The notes: generated by a model from the letters alone, not told the origin. A DNA stretch of 64,000 bases from Pantoea rodasii (GCF_002095465.1 NZ_MLFP01000008.1:62001-126000); one strand, 5' to 3'; positions 50,616-63,610 are shown, counted from the first letter of the stretch. Numbers and translations: made by a program.

Positions 50616-52339
50616 GCTGGGGGCAGGTTAATCGCGAGATGATCGCCAAAATTCTCGCCGAACTCGAGTACGAACATGCGCTGCATGCCATCGAAAAGAG
50701 CCCAGGTCGCTGGACGATTTCTGTTGGCAACGTTGGCTGGGAATTTGATGCAAGTCGCGGCATCTGGGGATGGCTTCATATCGATCCTGGCTCACTCAGT
50801 GGCGGTCCAACCGAAGCCGATGCCCTGCTGCATCAGCTTGCCGGGGTACTGGAGATGAACGATGCCCAGACGGCTGAGCATTTAGAGGACCTCTACGCAA
50901 CGTTGCGCGGTGATTTACAACTTCTGGAAGCACGACAGTCGATGACCGCCGAAGACCTGATTGATTTACCTTCCGATGAACTGCAATGCCTGCTAGGCGG
51001 GCATCCTAAGTTCATTTTCAATAAAGGGCGTCGCGGATGGGGAATTGATGCACTGCATGCCTATGCACCGGAGTATCGGAACCGTTTTCGTCTGCACTGG
51101 ATTGCTGTGCAACGGGACAAATTCGTTTGGAGCCACGATGAAGATTGCGATATCGCAGCATTGCAGGCCAGCGCCATGGATGACGCCGAATTAGAGCGCT
51201 TTCATCAACGGTGGCACGCAATGCGCCTCGATGAACACTGGATAGCCGTGCCCGTTCATCCCTGGCAATGGCAGCAAAAAATCGCCATTCATTTCCTGCC
51301 TTATCTGGCTCGACGCGAAATGATTGAACTGGGGGAATTTGGTGACAGTTACCTGGCGCAGCAATCTCTCCGTACGCTGACCAATGTAAGCCGCCCGGTG
51401 CGTTTTGATATCAAACTGCCGCTGACCATTTATAACACCTCCTGCTATCGCGGCATTCCGGGTAAATACATAGCCGCAGGCCCACTGGCGTCAGGCTGGT
51501 TAAAGCAGCAATTTGCACGAGATGAAACGCTGCGTGCTTCTGGTGCGCAAATACTGGCGGAACCTGCCGCGGGGTATCTGGCGCATGGGGGCTATGCCGC
51601 ACTGACTGAAGCACCGTATCGGTATCAGGAGATGCTGGGTGTCATCTGGCGAGAAAACCCCTCCTGCTATCTGCAACAGGATGAACAGGCAGTGCTGATG
51701 GCAGCATTGATGGAAACGGATAACACCGGACGCCCGCTCATAGAAGCGTGGGTAGCACGCTCAACGCTGGATGCAGAAAGCTGGCTGAGTCGGATGTTCG
51801 AAGTCGTGGTGATCCCCTTCTATCATCTGATGTGCCGCTATGGCGTCGCGCTGATTGCACATGGGCAGAATGTCACGCTGGTGATGAAAGACAACATTCC
51901 GCAGCGCATTCTGCTCAAGGATTTCCAGGGCGATATGCGACTGGTCGACAAAACATTTCCGGAAGCAGCGTCATTGCCTGAACCCGTCAAAGAGGTGACG
52001 GCAAGACTCAGCGCAGAATACCTGATCCATGACTTGCAGACGGGACACTTTGTCACCGTACTGCGCTTTATCTCCCGCCTGACTCTGCAGTCTGGCATCA
52101 GTGAAACGCGTTTTTACCGGATTCTGGCCGATGTTCTCCAACGATATATGGCACAGCACCCAGCAATGGCAGAGCGCTTTGCGCTGTTCAACCTGTTTAA
52201 ACCGCAAATCATCCGTGTGGTCCTCAATCCGGTGAAGCTCACTTTTTCTGAGCATGACGGCGGTAGCCGCATGTTACCGAATTACCTAACAAATCTTGAT
52301 AACCCCCTCTATCTGGTCACCAGGGAGTCAGATAAATGA
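50612..52339 (+). CDS. iucC: aerobactin synthase subunit IucC
   Basis: A 575-residue NIS synthetase that joins the second hydroxamate arm and completes aerobactin. GGHPKFIFNKGRRGWG, VPVHPWQWQQKIAIHF, SRPVRFDIKLPLTIYNTSCY and VALIAHGQNVTLVMKDNIPQ are the family motifs. The start overlaps iucB and the end overlaps iucD. Confidence 0.95.
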   Translation: MSWGQVNREMIAKILAELEYEHALHAIEKSPGRWTISVGNVGWEFDASRGIWGWLHIDPGSLSGGPTEADALLHQLAGVLEMNDAQTAEHLEDLYATLRGDLQLLEARQSMTAEDLIDLPSDELQCLLGGHPKFIFNKGRRGWGIDALHAYAPEYRNRFRLHWIAVQRDKFVWSHDEDCDIAALQASAMDDAELERFHQRWHAMRLDEHWIAVPVHPWQWQQKIAIHFLPYLARREMIELGEFGDSYLAQQSLRTLTNVSRPVRFDIKLPLTIYNTSCYRGIPGKYIAAGPLASGWLKQQFARDETLRASGAQILAEPAAGYLAHGGYAALTEAPYRYQEMLGVIWRENPSCYLQQDEQAVLMAALMETDNTGRPLIEAWVARSTLDAESWLSRMFEVVVIPFYHLMCRYGVALIAHGQNVTLVMKDNIPQRILLKDFQGDMRLVDKTFPEAASLPEPVKEVTARLSAEYLIHDLQTGHFVTVLRFISRLTLQSGISETRFYRILADVLQRYMAQHPAMAERFALFNLFKPQIIRVVLNPVKLTFSEHDGGSRMLPNYLTNLDNPLYLVTRESDK

Positions 52340-53661
52340 AAACGTACGATTTTATAGGCATTGGCATTGGTCCATTCAACCTGAGCGTTGCCGCACTGGC
52401 TGAAGGACTGGAAGGGTTTACCTCCCTTTTTCTCGAACGCAAGCCTGATTTCGCCTGGCATCCCGGCATGATGGTGCCCGATTGCGCCATGCAAACCAGT
52501 TTTCTTAAAGATCTGGTGAGCGCGGTGGAGCCAACAAATCGCTATAGCTTCGTTAACTATCTGGTGCAGCGTAAAAAATTCTACCGTTTCCTGACCACAG
52601 AGCAACGCACAGTATCACGCGAGGAGTTTTCTGATTACCTCGCCTGGGCGGCCACACGACTTAGCAATCTGGCGTTCAACCAGTCAGTCACCCGCGTGAA
52701 TTTCAATCACGAAGCTCAATTGTTCACCATTGAAACTGCCCAGGAATGTTACCAGGCGCGTCATGTGTGTTTAGGCATTGGGAAACAGGCAAATCTGCCT
52801 GACTGTGTCACAGAACAGAACGAACGCTGCTTCCACGCCAGCGAGATGATGCTTCGCCGACCAGATTTAAAGGGCAAACGCGTCACTATTGTCGGCGGTG
52901 GTCAGAGCGGGGCCGATCTGTTTCTGAATATCTTCCGCGGCGAATGGGGCCAGCCCGCCGCGCTGAACTGGGTTTCGCGTCGAAATAACTTCAATGCGCT
53001 GGATGAAGCCGCCTTTGCCAATGAGTACTTCACACCGGAATATCTCGAGAGTTTCTCGACCCTAAGCGAAAGCGCTCGCCAGCAAATGTTGTGCGAACAA
53101 AAAATGACGTCTGACGGTATTACCACTGAGTCATTGCTCGCTATCTACAGGGCGATGTATCACCGCTTTGAAGTTTTGCGTGAGAAGCCCTGGGCAAATT
53201 TAATGCCGTCCCGTTCCGTCACCCATATTGCAGAGGAAGAGGGTCAACAGCAACTCACGCTTTGTCACCAACTCGATCATGGTGAAGAGTATCTGGCCAC
53301 CGATGTGGTCATTTTTGCTACCGGGTACCGTCCGGCTCGCCCTGCTTTTCTTGCGCCCATTGCACACAGGCTGCAGCTGGACCGGGATGAAAGCTTTCAG
53401 ATTAACACCGATTTCACGCTCAACTGGGACGGGCCGCAGAACAACCGCCTTTTCGCCGTCAATGCCGGGATGCAAAGCCTGGGCATTGCGGAACCTCAAC
53501 TCAGCCTGATGGCATGGCGTGCCGCACGCATTCTCAATCGCGCGCATCCAGATGAACCCTTCGAGCTGGCGACCACACCTGGCGTTATCCAGTGGCGTAC
53601 ACAGCAGCCAGATGTCCCTGGCCAGGAACATCAACGACCCGTTCATTCAGTTCAGTATTGA
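52336..53661 (+). CDS. iucD: L-lysine N6-monooxygenase IucD
   Basis: A 441-residue flavin monooxygenase that hydroxylates lysine, the first step of aerobactin synthesis. FIGIGIGPFNLSVAALAEG binds FAD, HPGMMVPDCAMQTSFLKDL follows, and VTIVGGGQSGADLFLNIF is the NADPH site. DVVIFATGYRPARP is the C-terminal fingerprint of the group. Confidence 0.95.
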   Translation: MKTYDFIGIGIGPFNLSVAALAEGLEGFTSLFLERKPDFAWHPGMMVPDCAMQTSFLKDLVSAVEPTNRYSFVNYLVQRKKFYRFLTTEQRTVSREEFSDYLAWAATRLSNLAFNQSVTRVNFNHEAQLFTIETAQECYQARHVCLGIGKQANLPDCVTEQNERCFHASEMMLRRPDLKGKRVTIVGGGQSGADLFLNIFRGEWGQPAALNWVSRRNNFNALDEAAFANEYFTPEYLESFSTLSESARQQMLCEQKMTSDGITTESLLAIYRAMYHRFEVLREKPWANLMPSRSVTHIAEEEGQQQLTLCHQLDHGEEYLATDVVIFATGYRPARPAFLAPIAHRLQLDRDESFQINTDFTLNWDGPQNNRLFAVNAGMQSLGIAEPQLSLMAWRAARILNRAHPDEPFELATTPGVIQWRTQQPDVPGQEHQRPVHSVQY

Positions 53662-53686
53662 ACACTTCATCGGAAAAAAATAACAA

Positions 53687-55876
53687 ATGAAACAGCCGTA
53701 TCTCTGGGTTTTAAAACCGTGTTTGCTCGCCATGCTCTCTTCCGGCGCCTGGGCTGAAGAGCCAAAGGAAGACCAGATGGTGGTCTCCGCCAGCCGCACC
53801 CATCGCAGCGTCGCAGAAATGGCGCAGACCACATGGATTATTGAGCAGGCTGAAATCGAGCAGCAGGTTCAGGGCGGTAAGGAGTTGAAGGAAGTCCTGG
53901 CGCAACTCATTCCCGGCATGGATGTCAGCAGCCAGGGGCGAACCAACTACGGTATGAATATGCGCGGCCGTTCCATGATGGTAATGGTGGACGGCGTGCG
54001 TCTGAACTCATCACGCAGCGACAGCCGTCAGCTTGATTCCATCGATCCGTTCAATATCGAGCGCATCGAAGTGATTTCCGGCGCGACCTCACTCTACGGC
54101 GGCGGCAGCACCGGCGGCCTGATTAACATCGTCACCAAAAAAGGTCAGGCAGGCACCGAAGTTGAGTTGCAAACCGGCGCTAAGAGCGGCTTCAACAGCC
54201 ATAACGATCATGACGAAAACATCGCGGCTGGCGTGAGCGGAGGCAATGAAAAAGCTTCCGGACGCCTCTCCGTGGCATATCAGCGTTATGGCGGCTGGTA
54301 TGATGGCAAAGGCGATGAGGTGATCATTGATAATACCCAGACCGGGCTGCAGTATTCCGATCGCCTGGATGTGATGGGCACCGGAACGCTGAACATTGAT
54401 GAAAACCAGCAGTTGCAGCTCACCACGCAGTATTTTAAGAGTGAATCAGACGGTAAGCATGGGTTGTATCTGGGCGAGAACTTCTCGGCCGTGACCGGTT
54501 CGGGCAATGCCTACAACTCAGGTAATCTCAACTCCGATCGCCTGCCCGGCACAGAACGCCACCTGATTAACCTGCAGTATTCCAACACTGATTTCCTCGG
54601 TCAGGATTTGGTGGCGCAGATTTATTATCGTGATGAAAACCTGACCTTCTACCCCTTCCCCACGCTCAGCGGTGGTCGGGTCACCAGTATTGGCGCTTCA
54701 CAGCAGAAAACGGATTTATACGGCGGAAAACTGACCCTCAACAGCAAACCCGTCGATGCCCTGACGCTCACCTATGGTGTGGACGCTGAGCATGAAACCT
54801 TCGATGCCAACCAGCAGTTCTTTGATCTGAACACCGCGGCGCACAGCGGCGGCATGACGCTGGAAAACGCCTATAATGTTGGCCGTTATCCGGGCTACAG
54901 CATCACCAACCTCGCCCCTTTCCTGCAGTCCAGCTATGACATTGATGCCATCACCCTGAGCGGTGGTGTGCGCTACCAGTACACGAAAAACAAAGTGGAT
55001 GACTTTGTTGGTTATGCCCAGCAGCAAGCCATTGCCACCGGCCGGGCAACCTCGGCGGATGCCGTGCCGGGCGGCTCAACCAGCTATAATAACCTGCTGT
55101 TCAATGCCGGAATACTGGGCCGCATTACCGAGCGCCAGCAGGTATGGTTCAACTTCTCACAGGGCTTTGAGATCCCGGATCTGGCGAAATATTACGGCTC
55201 AGGCACTTATCAGCTGGCTAACGGGCATTACAACCTGCTCAACAGCGTCAACGTGAATGACTCCAAACTGGATGGCATTAAGGTTGATGCCTACGAGTTG
55301 GGTTGGCGTTATACCGGTGATAATCTGCGCACCCAGCTGGCGGCGTATTATTCACTGTCGGATAAAACCATCAGCATTAATAAAACCGACATGACCATTA
55401 ACCTTGACGACGATAAGCGACGAATTTATGGCGTTGAGGGTCAGGTCGATTATTTCTTCAATGACAGTGAATGGAGCACCGGCTCGAATTTCAACATCAT
55501 CAAATCAGAAACGCGCGTTGATGGAAAATGGGAGAAGCTGACCATTGACAGCGCCAGCCCGTCGAAAGTCAGCGCCTGGCTGAACTGGGCACCGGGAGAC
55601 TGGAATCTGCGGGTACAAAGCACGCAAACCTTCGACGTATCCGATGCCGATGGCAAGAAAATTAACGGTTATAACACCGTTGATTTCCTCGGAAGCTACG
55701 CGTTGCCGGTGGGCAAACTCAGCTTCAGCGTGGAGAACCTGCTGGACAAGGATTACACCACGGCATGGGGACAGCGCGCGCCAGGGTTGTACAGCCCAAC
55801 CTATGGTGATGCCGGGCTTTACACCTATAAGGGTCGTGGCAGGACATTTGGTCTGAACTATTCGGTCGTATTTTGA
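53687..55876 (+). CDS. iutA: ferric aerobactin TonB-dependent receptor IutA
   Basis: A 729-residue outer membrane receptor. A signal peptide ends at AWA, followed by a TonB box (QMVVSASR) and a plug domain (GMDVSSQGRTNYGMNMRGRS, IERIEVISGATSLYGGGSTG). The 22-strand barrel then runs to a C-terminal Phe (NYSVVF). It imports ferric aerobactin with TonB energy. The gene follows iucD by 25 bases and ends in a hairpin. Confidence 0.95.
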   Translation: MKQPYLWVLKPCLLAMLSSGAWAEEPKEDQMVVSASRTHRSVAEMAQTTWIIEQAEIEQQVQGGKELKEVLAQLIPGMDVSSQGRTNYGMNMRGRSMMVMVDGVRLNSSRSDSRQLDSIDPFNIERIEVISGATSLYGGGSTGGLINIVTKKGQAGTEVELQTGAKSGFNSHNDHDENIAAGVSGGNEKASGRLSVAYQRYGGWYDGKGDEVIIDNTQTGLQYSDRLDVMGTGTLNIDENQQLQLTTQYFKSESDGKHGLYLGENFSAVTGSGNAYNSGNLNSDRLPGTERHLINLQYSNTDFLGQDLVAQIYYRDENLTFYPFPTLSGGRVTSIGASQQKTDLYGGKLTLNSKPVDALTLTYGVDAEHETFDANQQFFDLNTAAHSGGMTLENAYNVGRYPGYSITNLAPFLQSSYDIDAITLSGGVRYQYTKNKVDDFVGYAQQQAIATGRATSADAVPGGSTSYNNLLFNAGILGRITERQQVWFNFSQGFEIPDLAKYYGSGTYQLANGHYNLLNSVNVNDSKLDGIKVDAYELGWRYTGDNLRTQLAAYYSLSDKTISINKTDMTINLDDDKRRIYGVEGQVDYFFNDSEWSTGSNFNIIKSETRVDGKWEKLTIDSASPSKVSAWLNWAPGDWNLRVQSTQTFDVSDADGKKINGYNTVDFLGSYALPVGKLSFSVENLLDKDYTTAWGQRAPGLYSPTYGDAGLYTYKGRGRTFGLNYSVVF

Positions 55877-55881
55877 CTTAA

Positions 55882-55911
55882 AAGCGGTCATCAGAACGCT
55901 GTTGACCGCTT
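55882..55911 (+). terminator. hairpin after iutA
   Basis: AAGCGGTCA and TGACCGCTT form a 9-base stem just after the iutA stop, so it is the likely end of the aerobactin transcript, though no T run follows. Confidence 0.6.
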
Positions 55912-56224
55912 CCCTGAACCTTATTGATTTGTCATCATGTTTCCAGGTTCAGCTTGCTTCATTTGAAGTAAAGCTGCTCTCCGGGGAATCGTGACTTTTT
56001 CATCGACAAAACCTCCGCTCAGATGAGAGTGTATCATGCCTGAATTTTGTTTCTGAGTGGGGCAGGATTATGGGTAAGGGTCAATATTATCTGTGCCCTG
56101 AAGACCCTGAGACCAGGGGGGTAACAGCACCAGGGCTGCCGCTGCAAGCACCCATGTCGTTGCACCTCAGCAGTCACGCTTCATTCACTTTACGACTCCG
56201 TTATTTCCCCCCTGTAAATGGCAT

Positions 56225-57348
56225 TCAGCCGTTGTTGAAAGAGAACGGGATCGTGCTCAGTGCGTATGCGACTGATCGCCCCTGCAGATTTTTCTGAAGC
56301 AACTCCCTGTTATTCATAATATTCACAACAAACGCTTTAAGCTGTTCAATAATGATATTACGCAGGTGCTCTTTCTCTCCCGAAGACTTTACGCTTATCT
56401 CCAGCGATTTGTTCAGCGGGCAATGTATCATCCAACCGGCTTCGTCCGGATTAATTTCCGGGAGCGCCCGGACGTTCGTACTGATGACAGGGCAGGCGCA
56501 GGCCTGCATTTCCAGGACGGAAAAACCGTAGGTGTCCTGCCATGTGGGCAGCAGTCCAACGTCAGTGGATCGGATAAGTTCCAGCACCGCGCTATTAGCC
56601 AGAGAGGTGAAAGGATGAAAGATCGGAATTTTGCTGAGCGTTGATTCAATACTCTTCCGAAATACGGTGTCGTCCTGAAAATCCCCGTGCGCTAAGTTAT
56701 GCGTCCGGCCGGTGTCCCCCACGATATTGACGCGTACGTTGCTCACGCTTAATACCCCTTCCCTGAACAACTGACTGAAGGCAAGCACAACTTCAGCTCC
56801 CCCCTTCCGGTAAAACTCATTTCCCACGAAAGTAAAGGTGAGAAGGCCTTCCTCACGCGCCGCAGTTCTTTCCTGCAGAACCGGCTGAGGCGGGTGCATA
56901 ACGTATAGTTTAGGCAGAATGGCAGCCCGCTCAGTGGGGAAGTGCTCCAGTAACTGCAGCTGGATCTGCCGTGTAGCTTCGGATATGGCGATAATACCTC
57001 TGCAATGCGGGGAGCTGACATACCTGAGCTCACGGGTCAGTTCGGGATTTTTAAATTTCTCAATCCCCCTGACTGGCAGGACTCGGGGCAGCTCCGTTTC
57101 AAAGGTGGCTACCCAGTTGCCCGACCCGGTTGCGACTTCGTTAAACAGATGGGTGATATCTGCATCAACGGGGGAAAGGAATGGGACCGGGCGAAAGAGA
57201 AACAGCTTATTCCAGCGCAGTAATCTCTGTCTTATAGCATTCATCCAGGTCCAGACATTTCTCATGCGATGATCGAGATAGTGATACGAATTGTCAGTGA
57301 GGATGTTTCTTTTTCAGGGTAGCCTGTACCCCCTACAATGATTTTCAT
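56225..57348 (-). CDS. glycosyltransferase family 4 (5' frameshift)
   Basis: The main frame encodes a GT-B enzyme: GIIAISEATRQIQLQLLEHF, TFTFVGNEFYRKGGAEVVLA, and the C-terminal nucleotide-sugar site GLLPTWQDTYGFSVLEMQAC with a conserved Glu. A better start is the ATG at 57348 with a G-rich site upstream (MKIIVGGTGYPEKE); restoring one base near 57307 joins it to the main frame. The full length would be about 373 residues. It stands alone between the aerobactin and scr genes. The acceptor is unknown. Confidence 0.65.
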
Positions 57349-58130
57349 ATTTCCCCCCGGCGTGAAACGTACGTGGAAAAAGCTGGACGATAAGTAAATT
57401 AACCTTCTTATATGTAAAGATATCTACATGCGACTGTTGATCAGATTAAGAAAATTTGCCAGCCGCGGCTTCACATTCAGGAAAGATTCAGAGAACTACT
57501 TGTGCCAGGTGAATAGTCTGACATACCTCTATACATCCGGGTGCCGGGCTTGTGTGAGATAAAGGGGTTAATAATGAAGGCAGTTTTTTCAGAAAATTCT
57601 GGTACTGATTCTTTTCTGCATTATAGCTGTGCAGGGATGCAACATTACCGTAACTCAATCCTTATCCCTCGTCTGCTTTAACAGCCCGTGGAGACAGCGG
57701 TATCCGCTATTGCATACGAGGTGAAAAGCGCGTGGCATACACGCCGTTTAAGATAGATCTGATTGGATGCTTTTCCGGCAGGAAGCCATCTGAAAATGGC
57801 GCATACGACGATATTTCACACCTGCACGAATTGAAGGTGAAACATGTCTGGGCTAATGATGATTTCCTGCTCAGATCGCCCTGGCGATACTCCGGGAGTG
57901 TTTATGCCTCACGAGCTGAAATTACCCCTGGGCTGGGGCTCTACATAACTGATAACGTCATCGGGATTTAACAATACATTGGAGTTCGTAGAATGGAAGA
58001 ATTGTCATTTTAGCGCAGTGAAAATATGCGGCAACGTTGTCTCAGGTAGTGAGATTAACATGCCGACTTTAACATTATCCGGAAATTTAAGCAGCGTTGC
58101 GCCACTATCTTCAGTCACAAACCGCGCACT
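57349..58130. other. intergenic, no supported gene
   Basis: About 780 bases. An open frame at 57732-57971 (GTG start, 79 codons) is not supported by motifs or a clear ribosome site. The region may contain remnants, but none is recognised. Confidence 0.35.
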
Positions 58131-59147
58131 TTAACTGGGTTCGCAATGACGTAAACACAATGTCGCAGAGAGAAAACGCCGGGTTAAGTCAGGCTCTTCG
58201 CCAGCAATGAGCGACGTTACCAGAGAAAAGCATTCCTGCGCCAGACGAGGAATATCCTGCTTAACGGTATCAATATCGATAGAAAGCGAGTCATAGAGAT
58301 AGTGGTCGTCAAAGCTGGCCACGCGGATATCACTGTCAAGTAAGTGGTGCTGACTCATGTAGCGCAGCACCCCTTCCATCAGGCCGCAGGCCGCAGTGAA
58401 TATAGCTTTCGGAGGACGCCCCAGTTGGGCACAGAGCGCGGCGAACATCTCATAGCCGCTGCTGGGATGGTAGTTGCCGTGAATGATCCACTCCGGGCGC
58501 GGTGTGACCCCTGCTCTCTCCAGCCCCTGCATAAAGCCAGCAAGACGGTCTTTGGTAGGTGAAAGACGGGGCTGTCCGCCGATGAAATAGATTTCATCGG
58601 GGTTGGTACGGGCCAGTCGCTCAACCAGATCTGCGGTTGGCGTCACAGCTTCCGTCACTACCAGCGGCAGCTGTGTATCATCCACATAGCGATCAAACAA
58701 TACGATCGGGAGTTGCTCGCTCAGTTTCACGTAATCGCTGTCGCTAAGCATGCTGGACGCCACAATCAGTCCGTCGACCTGTCGCGCCACTAAATTATCC
58801 ACCACGACCCGCTCCTGACCAGCATTTTCATCCGTACAGGAAATCAGTAGCTGTAAGCCCGCCTCGCGGCACAGGTTTTCCAGCGCATGAGAAAAAACCG
58901 CAAAGCCATAGTTGGTTATTTCTGGGACCACCAGCCCCAAAGTATGGCTGCGATTATCACGCAACAGCCGCGCATGGATGCTGGCCTGATAATGATGTTC
59001 GCGCGCCAGCATAAGCACACGTTCCCGCGTCTCTTTTGCCACACGTAGCTCTTTGCCCCGCCCGTTAAGCACCAGGCTGGCAGTCGCTTTAGAAACGCCC
59101 GCCAGCGAGGCTATATCAGCAATGGTAACGCGTTTTGTTTTTCTCAC
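58131..59147 (-). CDS. scrR: sucrose operon repressor ScrR
   Basis: A 338-residue LacI-family repressor. [24 protein letters not shown] is the DNA-binding domain, and [20 protein letters not shown] starts the sugar-binding domain. It is close to ScrR of other Enterobacterales, which responds to fructose or fructose-1-phosphate. It sits last in the scr order K-Y-A-B-R and binds the two operators near 63600. Confidence 0.9.
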   Translation of the reverse strand: MRKTKRVTIADIASLAGVSKATASLVLNGRGKELRVAKETRERVLMLAREHHYQASIHARLLRDNRSHTLGLVVPEITNYGFAVFSHALENLCREAGLQLLISCTDENAGQERVVVDNLVARQVDGLIVASSMLSDSDYVKLSEQLPIVLFDRYVDDTQLPLVVTEAVTPTADLVERLARTNPDEIYFIGGQPRLSPTKDRLAGFMQGLERAGVTPRPEWIIHGNYHPSSGYEMFAALCAQLGRPPKAIFTAACGLMEGVLRYMSQHHLLDSDIRVASFDDHYLYDSLSIDIDTVKQDIPRLAQECFSLVTSLIAGEEPDLTRRFLSATLCLRHCEPS

Positions 59148-59176
59148 GTCAGTGCATCAGTCAATGAAACAATGAC

Positions 59177-60586
59177 TTATTCTATCACGGTGTGACGCAA
59201 CGGCCAGTAGCGTGCTTCTACTTCTGCGTCTCCGATCAGGGTTAATTGCGCCGCCTGAGCAGGAAAGTATCGGCTGCTCATTACGCCCTCTCCATCGTTG
59301 ATAAAGATCTCTACGCTGGAATGATCGCACAAAATCTGCAGATGGCTGACGGCGCCCCGCCAGTATCGGTATTGCCACTCACCGCTCTCAAGGCTGCGCC
59401 GGGCAAGGCGTAATCCTTCCTCGTGCCACTCCAGCTGCAAGGTGTCGGAAAAATCCAGCGTGATTTTACCCTGTGCCGCAATCAGTATCTCAAGGCGCTG
59501 CGCGCTTATCAGCGGCGCCTCCGCTGCCCGCCCCTGAAAGTGATATTCTTCTCCACGCAGCGCCTTCAGCTCTGCTACCGGCCGCTGCAGGATTCGCCCC
59601 TCCCGCGTCTCCAGCTGCCGGACACAGGTCATCTGATGGATCCAGCCATTCGCGATGGTGGGCTGGCGCATCTCTTCACCGTCCGGCACGCCCATCCAGC
59701 CAATCAGCAGGCGCCGCCCGTCAGCGCTCAGCGTGGTCTGTGGCGCATAGAACTCAAAACCTGCATCCAGTTCATTCAGTGATCCGTGCGCATAACTGGC
59801 AGCTGCATAATCGAGATCGCCGCCGGTCCACGTACAAGGATGCGCGTTAAGAAAACGGTGTTCCTCACGCGTAATACCCTGCGGGCAGCAGATAAGGAAA
59901 GTCGTGTCATCAAGGGTAAACATATCAGGGCACTCCCACATGTACCCGGCATCCTTCAGTCCATTCAGCCCGCTGCCTGCGATCTCACCCAGATTGCGCC
60001 AGTGAAGTAAATCCGCAGAGCGTAGCAGCAGCACTGTTCCCTGCTTCCGGTTATTTTGTGCGCCCAGCACCATATACCACTGACCAGCATGCTGCCAGAC
60101 TTTTGGATCGCGGACGTGGCCGGTATACCCAACCGGTAGCGGGATAACCGGCCCCAGCTTATCAAAACCGCCCGCTTCATTTTGAACGGCCAGACACTGC
60201 CAGGCAGTGCGTGAACCATCGTCAAACTTGACGTTGCCGGTGTAGAGAAGCGTCAGCACGCCACTATTATCGACGGCGCTGCCGGAGTAGCAGCCGCTGC
60301 GGTCATACTCTTCATCGGGCATCAGCGCAATTGGCTCATGCTTCCAGTGCACCAGATCGCCCGAGCTCCAATGGCCCCAGCACTTATGTTGATGCTGACA
60401 GCCCAGCGCATTCCACTGATAGAACAGGTGATAGCGTCCGGCGAAGTGGATGAACCCATTAGGGTCGTTGAGTAATCCGGTCACCGGGGCAAGATGAAAG
60501 CCGGGATAGTAAGAGTCGCTAATCGCTTTTGGCTGGCCGCGCATCACGGCATGCAGAATGGCGGAGAGCAATGCTGAGGAGTTCAT
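59177..60586 (-). CDS. scrB: sucrose-6-phosphate hydrolase ScrB
   Basis: A 469-residue GH32 invertase. FHLAPVTGLLNDPNGFIHFA contains the nucleophile in the NDPNG motif, HVRDPKVWQHAGQW carries the RDP motif, and the ECPDMF region holds the acid/base Glu. It splits sucrose-6-phosphate to glucose-6-phosphate and fructose. Its start ATG overlaps the scrA stop (TAATG). Confidence 0.9.
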   Translation of the reverse strand: MNSSALLSAILHAVMRGQPKAISDSYYPGFHLAPVTGLLNDPNGFIHFAGRYHLFYQWNALGCQHQHKCWGHWSSGDLVHWKHEPIALMPDEEYDRSGCYSGSAVDNSGVLTLLYTGNVKFDDGSRTAWQCLAVQNEAGGFDKLGPVIPLPVGYTGHVRDPKVWQHAGQWYMVLGAQNNRKQGTVLLLRSADLLHWRNLGEIAGSGLNGLKDAGYMWECPDMFTLDDTTFLICCPQGITREEHRFLNAHPCTWTGGDLDYAAASYAHGSLNELDAGFEFYAPQTTLSADGRRLLIGWMGVPDGEEMRQPTIANGWIHQMTCVRQLETREGRILQRPVAELKALRGEEYHFQGRAAEAPLISAQRLEILIAAQGKITLDFSDTLQLEWHEEGLRLARRSLESGEWQYRYWRGAVSHLQILCDHSSVEIFINDGEGVMSSRYFPAQAAQLTLIGDAEVEARYWPLRHTVIE

Positions 60587-61955
60587 TAGTCTGCGTCCGT
60601 TTTGTATTTGAGCAGGAAAGAGAGGATAAACGCGGCGCTGAACGCGATAACCATACCTATGGCGTAATTGAGCAGTGAGCTTGCCTGCACGATGGCCAGA
60701 CCCGGAATACCGGTCAGCCCCACGGCGGTCATTGAAACATGAACGGAAACTACCCAGGCTCCGCCCAGTGCACCGCCTACCAGTCCAGCGATAAACGGTT
60801 TCATAAAGCGCAGATTAATACCGAAAATGGCTGCTTCCGTAATGCCAAGTAGCGCGGAGAAACCGGACGGCAATGAAATAGCTTTAATCTTCACGTCTTT
60901 GGTCTTGAACCATACCGCCAGGCAGGCCCCCCCCTGAGCCACGTTGGCCATTGCCCAGATCGGCAGCAAAAAGTTAACGCCAATTGAGGGGTTACCGAGT
61001 AATCCAGCCTCAATCGCGTGGAAGCTGTGATGCACACCCGTAATGACAATCACCGAGTAAAGGCCGCCAAACAGTAAACCTGCCATCCAGCCAGCATGAG
61101 CAATCAGCGTGCTGAGCACAAAAGAGATTCCATCCCCCAATAAACGTCCAGCCGGGCCGATGACCAGCAGCGCAACGAAGCCGGAGATAATCACCGTCAG
61201 GAATGGCGTCAGAATCAGATCCAACGCATCCGGGATGACCCGGCGCAGCTGTTTCTCCAGTACGCTCATAAACCACACTGCCAGCAGTACGGGGAATACG
61301 GTGCCCTGATACCCAATCATCGCCACTTCTATACCGAAGAAGTTCATGGTGTGGAATCCGGCCGCCACGCCCCAGGCGTTCGTCAGCGCCGGGTGAGTCA
61401 GGATGCCACCGAGCGTAGCGCCGAGGAACGGGTTGCCACCAAACTCGCGCGCGGCGGTGAAGCCAATCAGGACAGGCAGAATGATAAAGGCCGCCGAGCT
61501 GCACATATCCAGCATGATATAAAGCGCATTATCAGGATTCACCCAACCGTAGGTTTTTACCATTCCCAGCAGGCCCATTAGCAGGCCAGATGCCACAATA
61601 GCCGGAATGATGGGTACAAAAATATTCGACAGCAGACGCGCAATACGCTGGAAAGGATTAAGTTTACGCGCGGCGATGTCAGCGGCTTCTGACTTGCTGG
61701 CTTCGCTGATACCGGCTTCGCGAATAAAGGCAGCATAGACTTTGTTCACCACGCCAGTGCCAAAGATCACCTGCAGCTGTCCTGCGTTGCGAAAACATCC
61801 CTTCACACCGTCTATTTTGCCGATCGCGACGGTATCCGCTTTTGCATCGTCTGACAGTACCAGTCGCAGTCGTGTTGCACAGTGTGCTGCACTGGCAATA
61901 TTCTCCCGCCCCCGAGCAGCGGCAGTAGCGCGCGGGAGATGTGTTCAAAATCCAT
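60586..61955 (-). CDS. scrA: sucrose-specific PTS enzyme IIBC (frameshift in IIB)
   Basis: An EIIBC of the Glc family, about 455 residues when repaired. The ATG at 61955 begins MDFEHISRALLPLLGG and the IIB domain should contain the phospho-acceptor Cys in AAHCATRLR. The frame is broken by one missing base in the C5 run at 61909-61913. After that the transport IIC part is intact, with about ten membrane helices, and a C-terminal LLKYKTDAD. It imports and phosphorylates sucrose. Confidence 0.85.
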
Positions 61956-62021
61956 AATGACCTCAGTTTTTCGTTTTTATGCCATCAGTGAGAAACATGG
62001 CCCCCGGCGGAGGCCGCATAA

Positions 62022-63581
<1,560 letters not shown>

Positions 63582-63596
63582 CTATTTGTAGTTTTG

Positions 63597-63610
63597 CTAA
63601 ACCGGTTTAG
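63597..63610. promoter_or_regulatory. ScrR operator 1
   Basis: A perfect 14-base palindrome, CTAAACCGGTTTAG, 49 bases upstream of the scrY start. It matches LacI-family operators of scr genes. Confidence 0.8.

Noticed and set aside
57732-57971. 79-codon open frame
   Set aside because: GTG start without a good ribosome site, no recognised motif.
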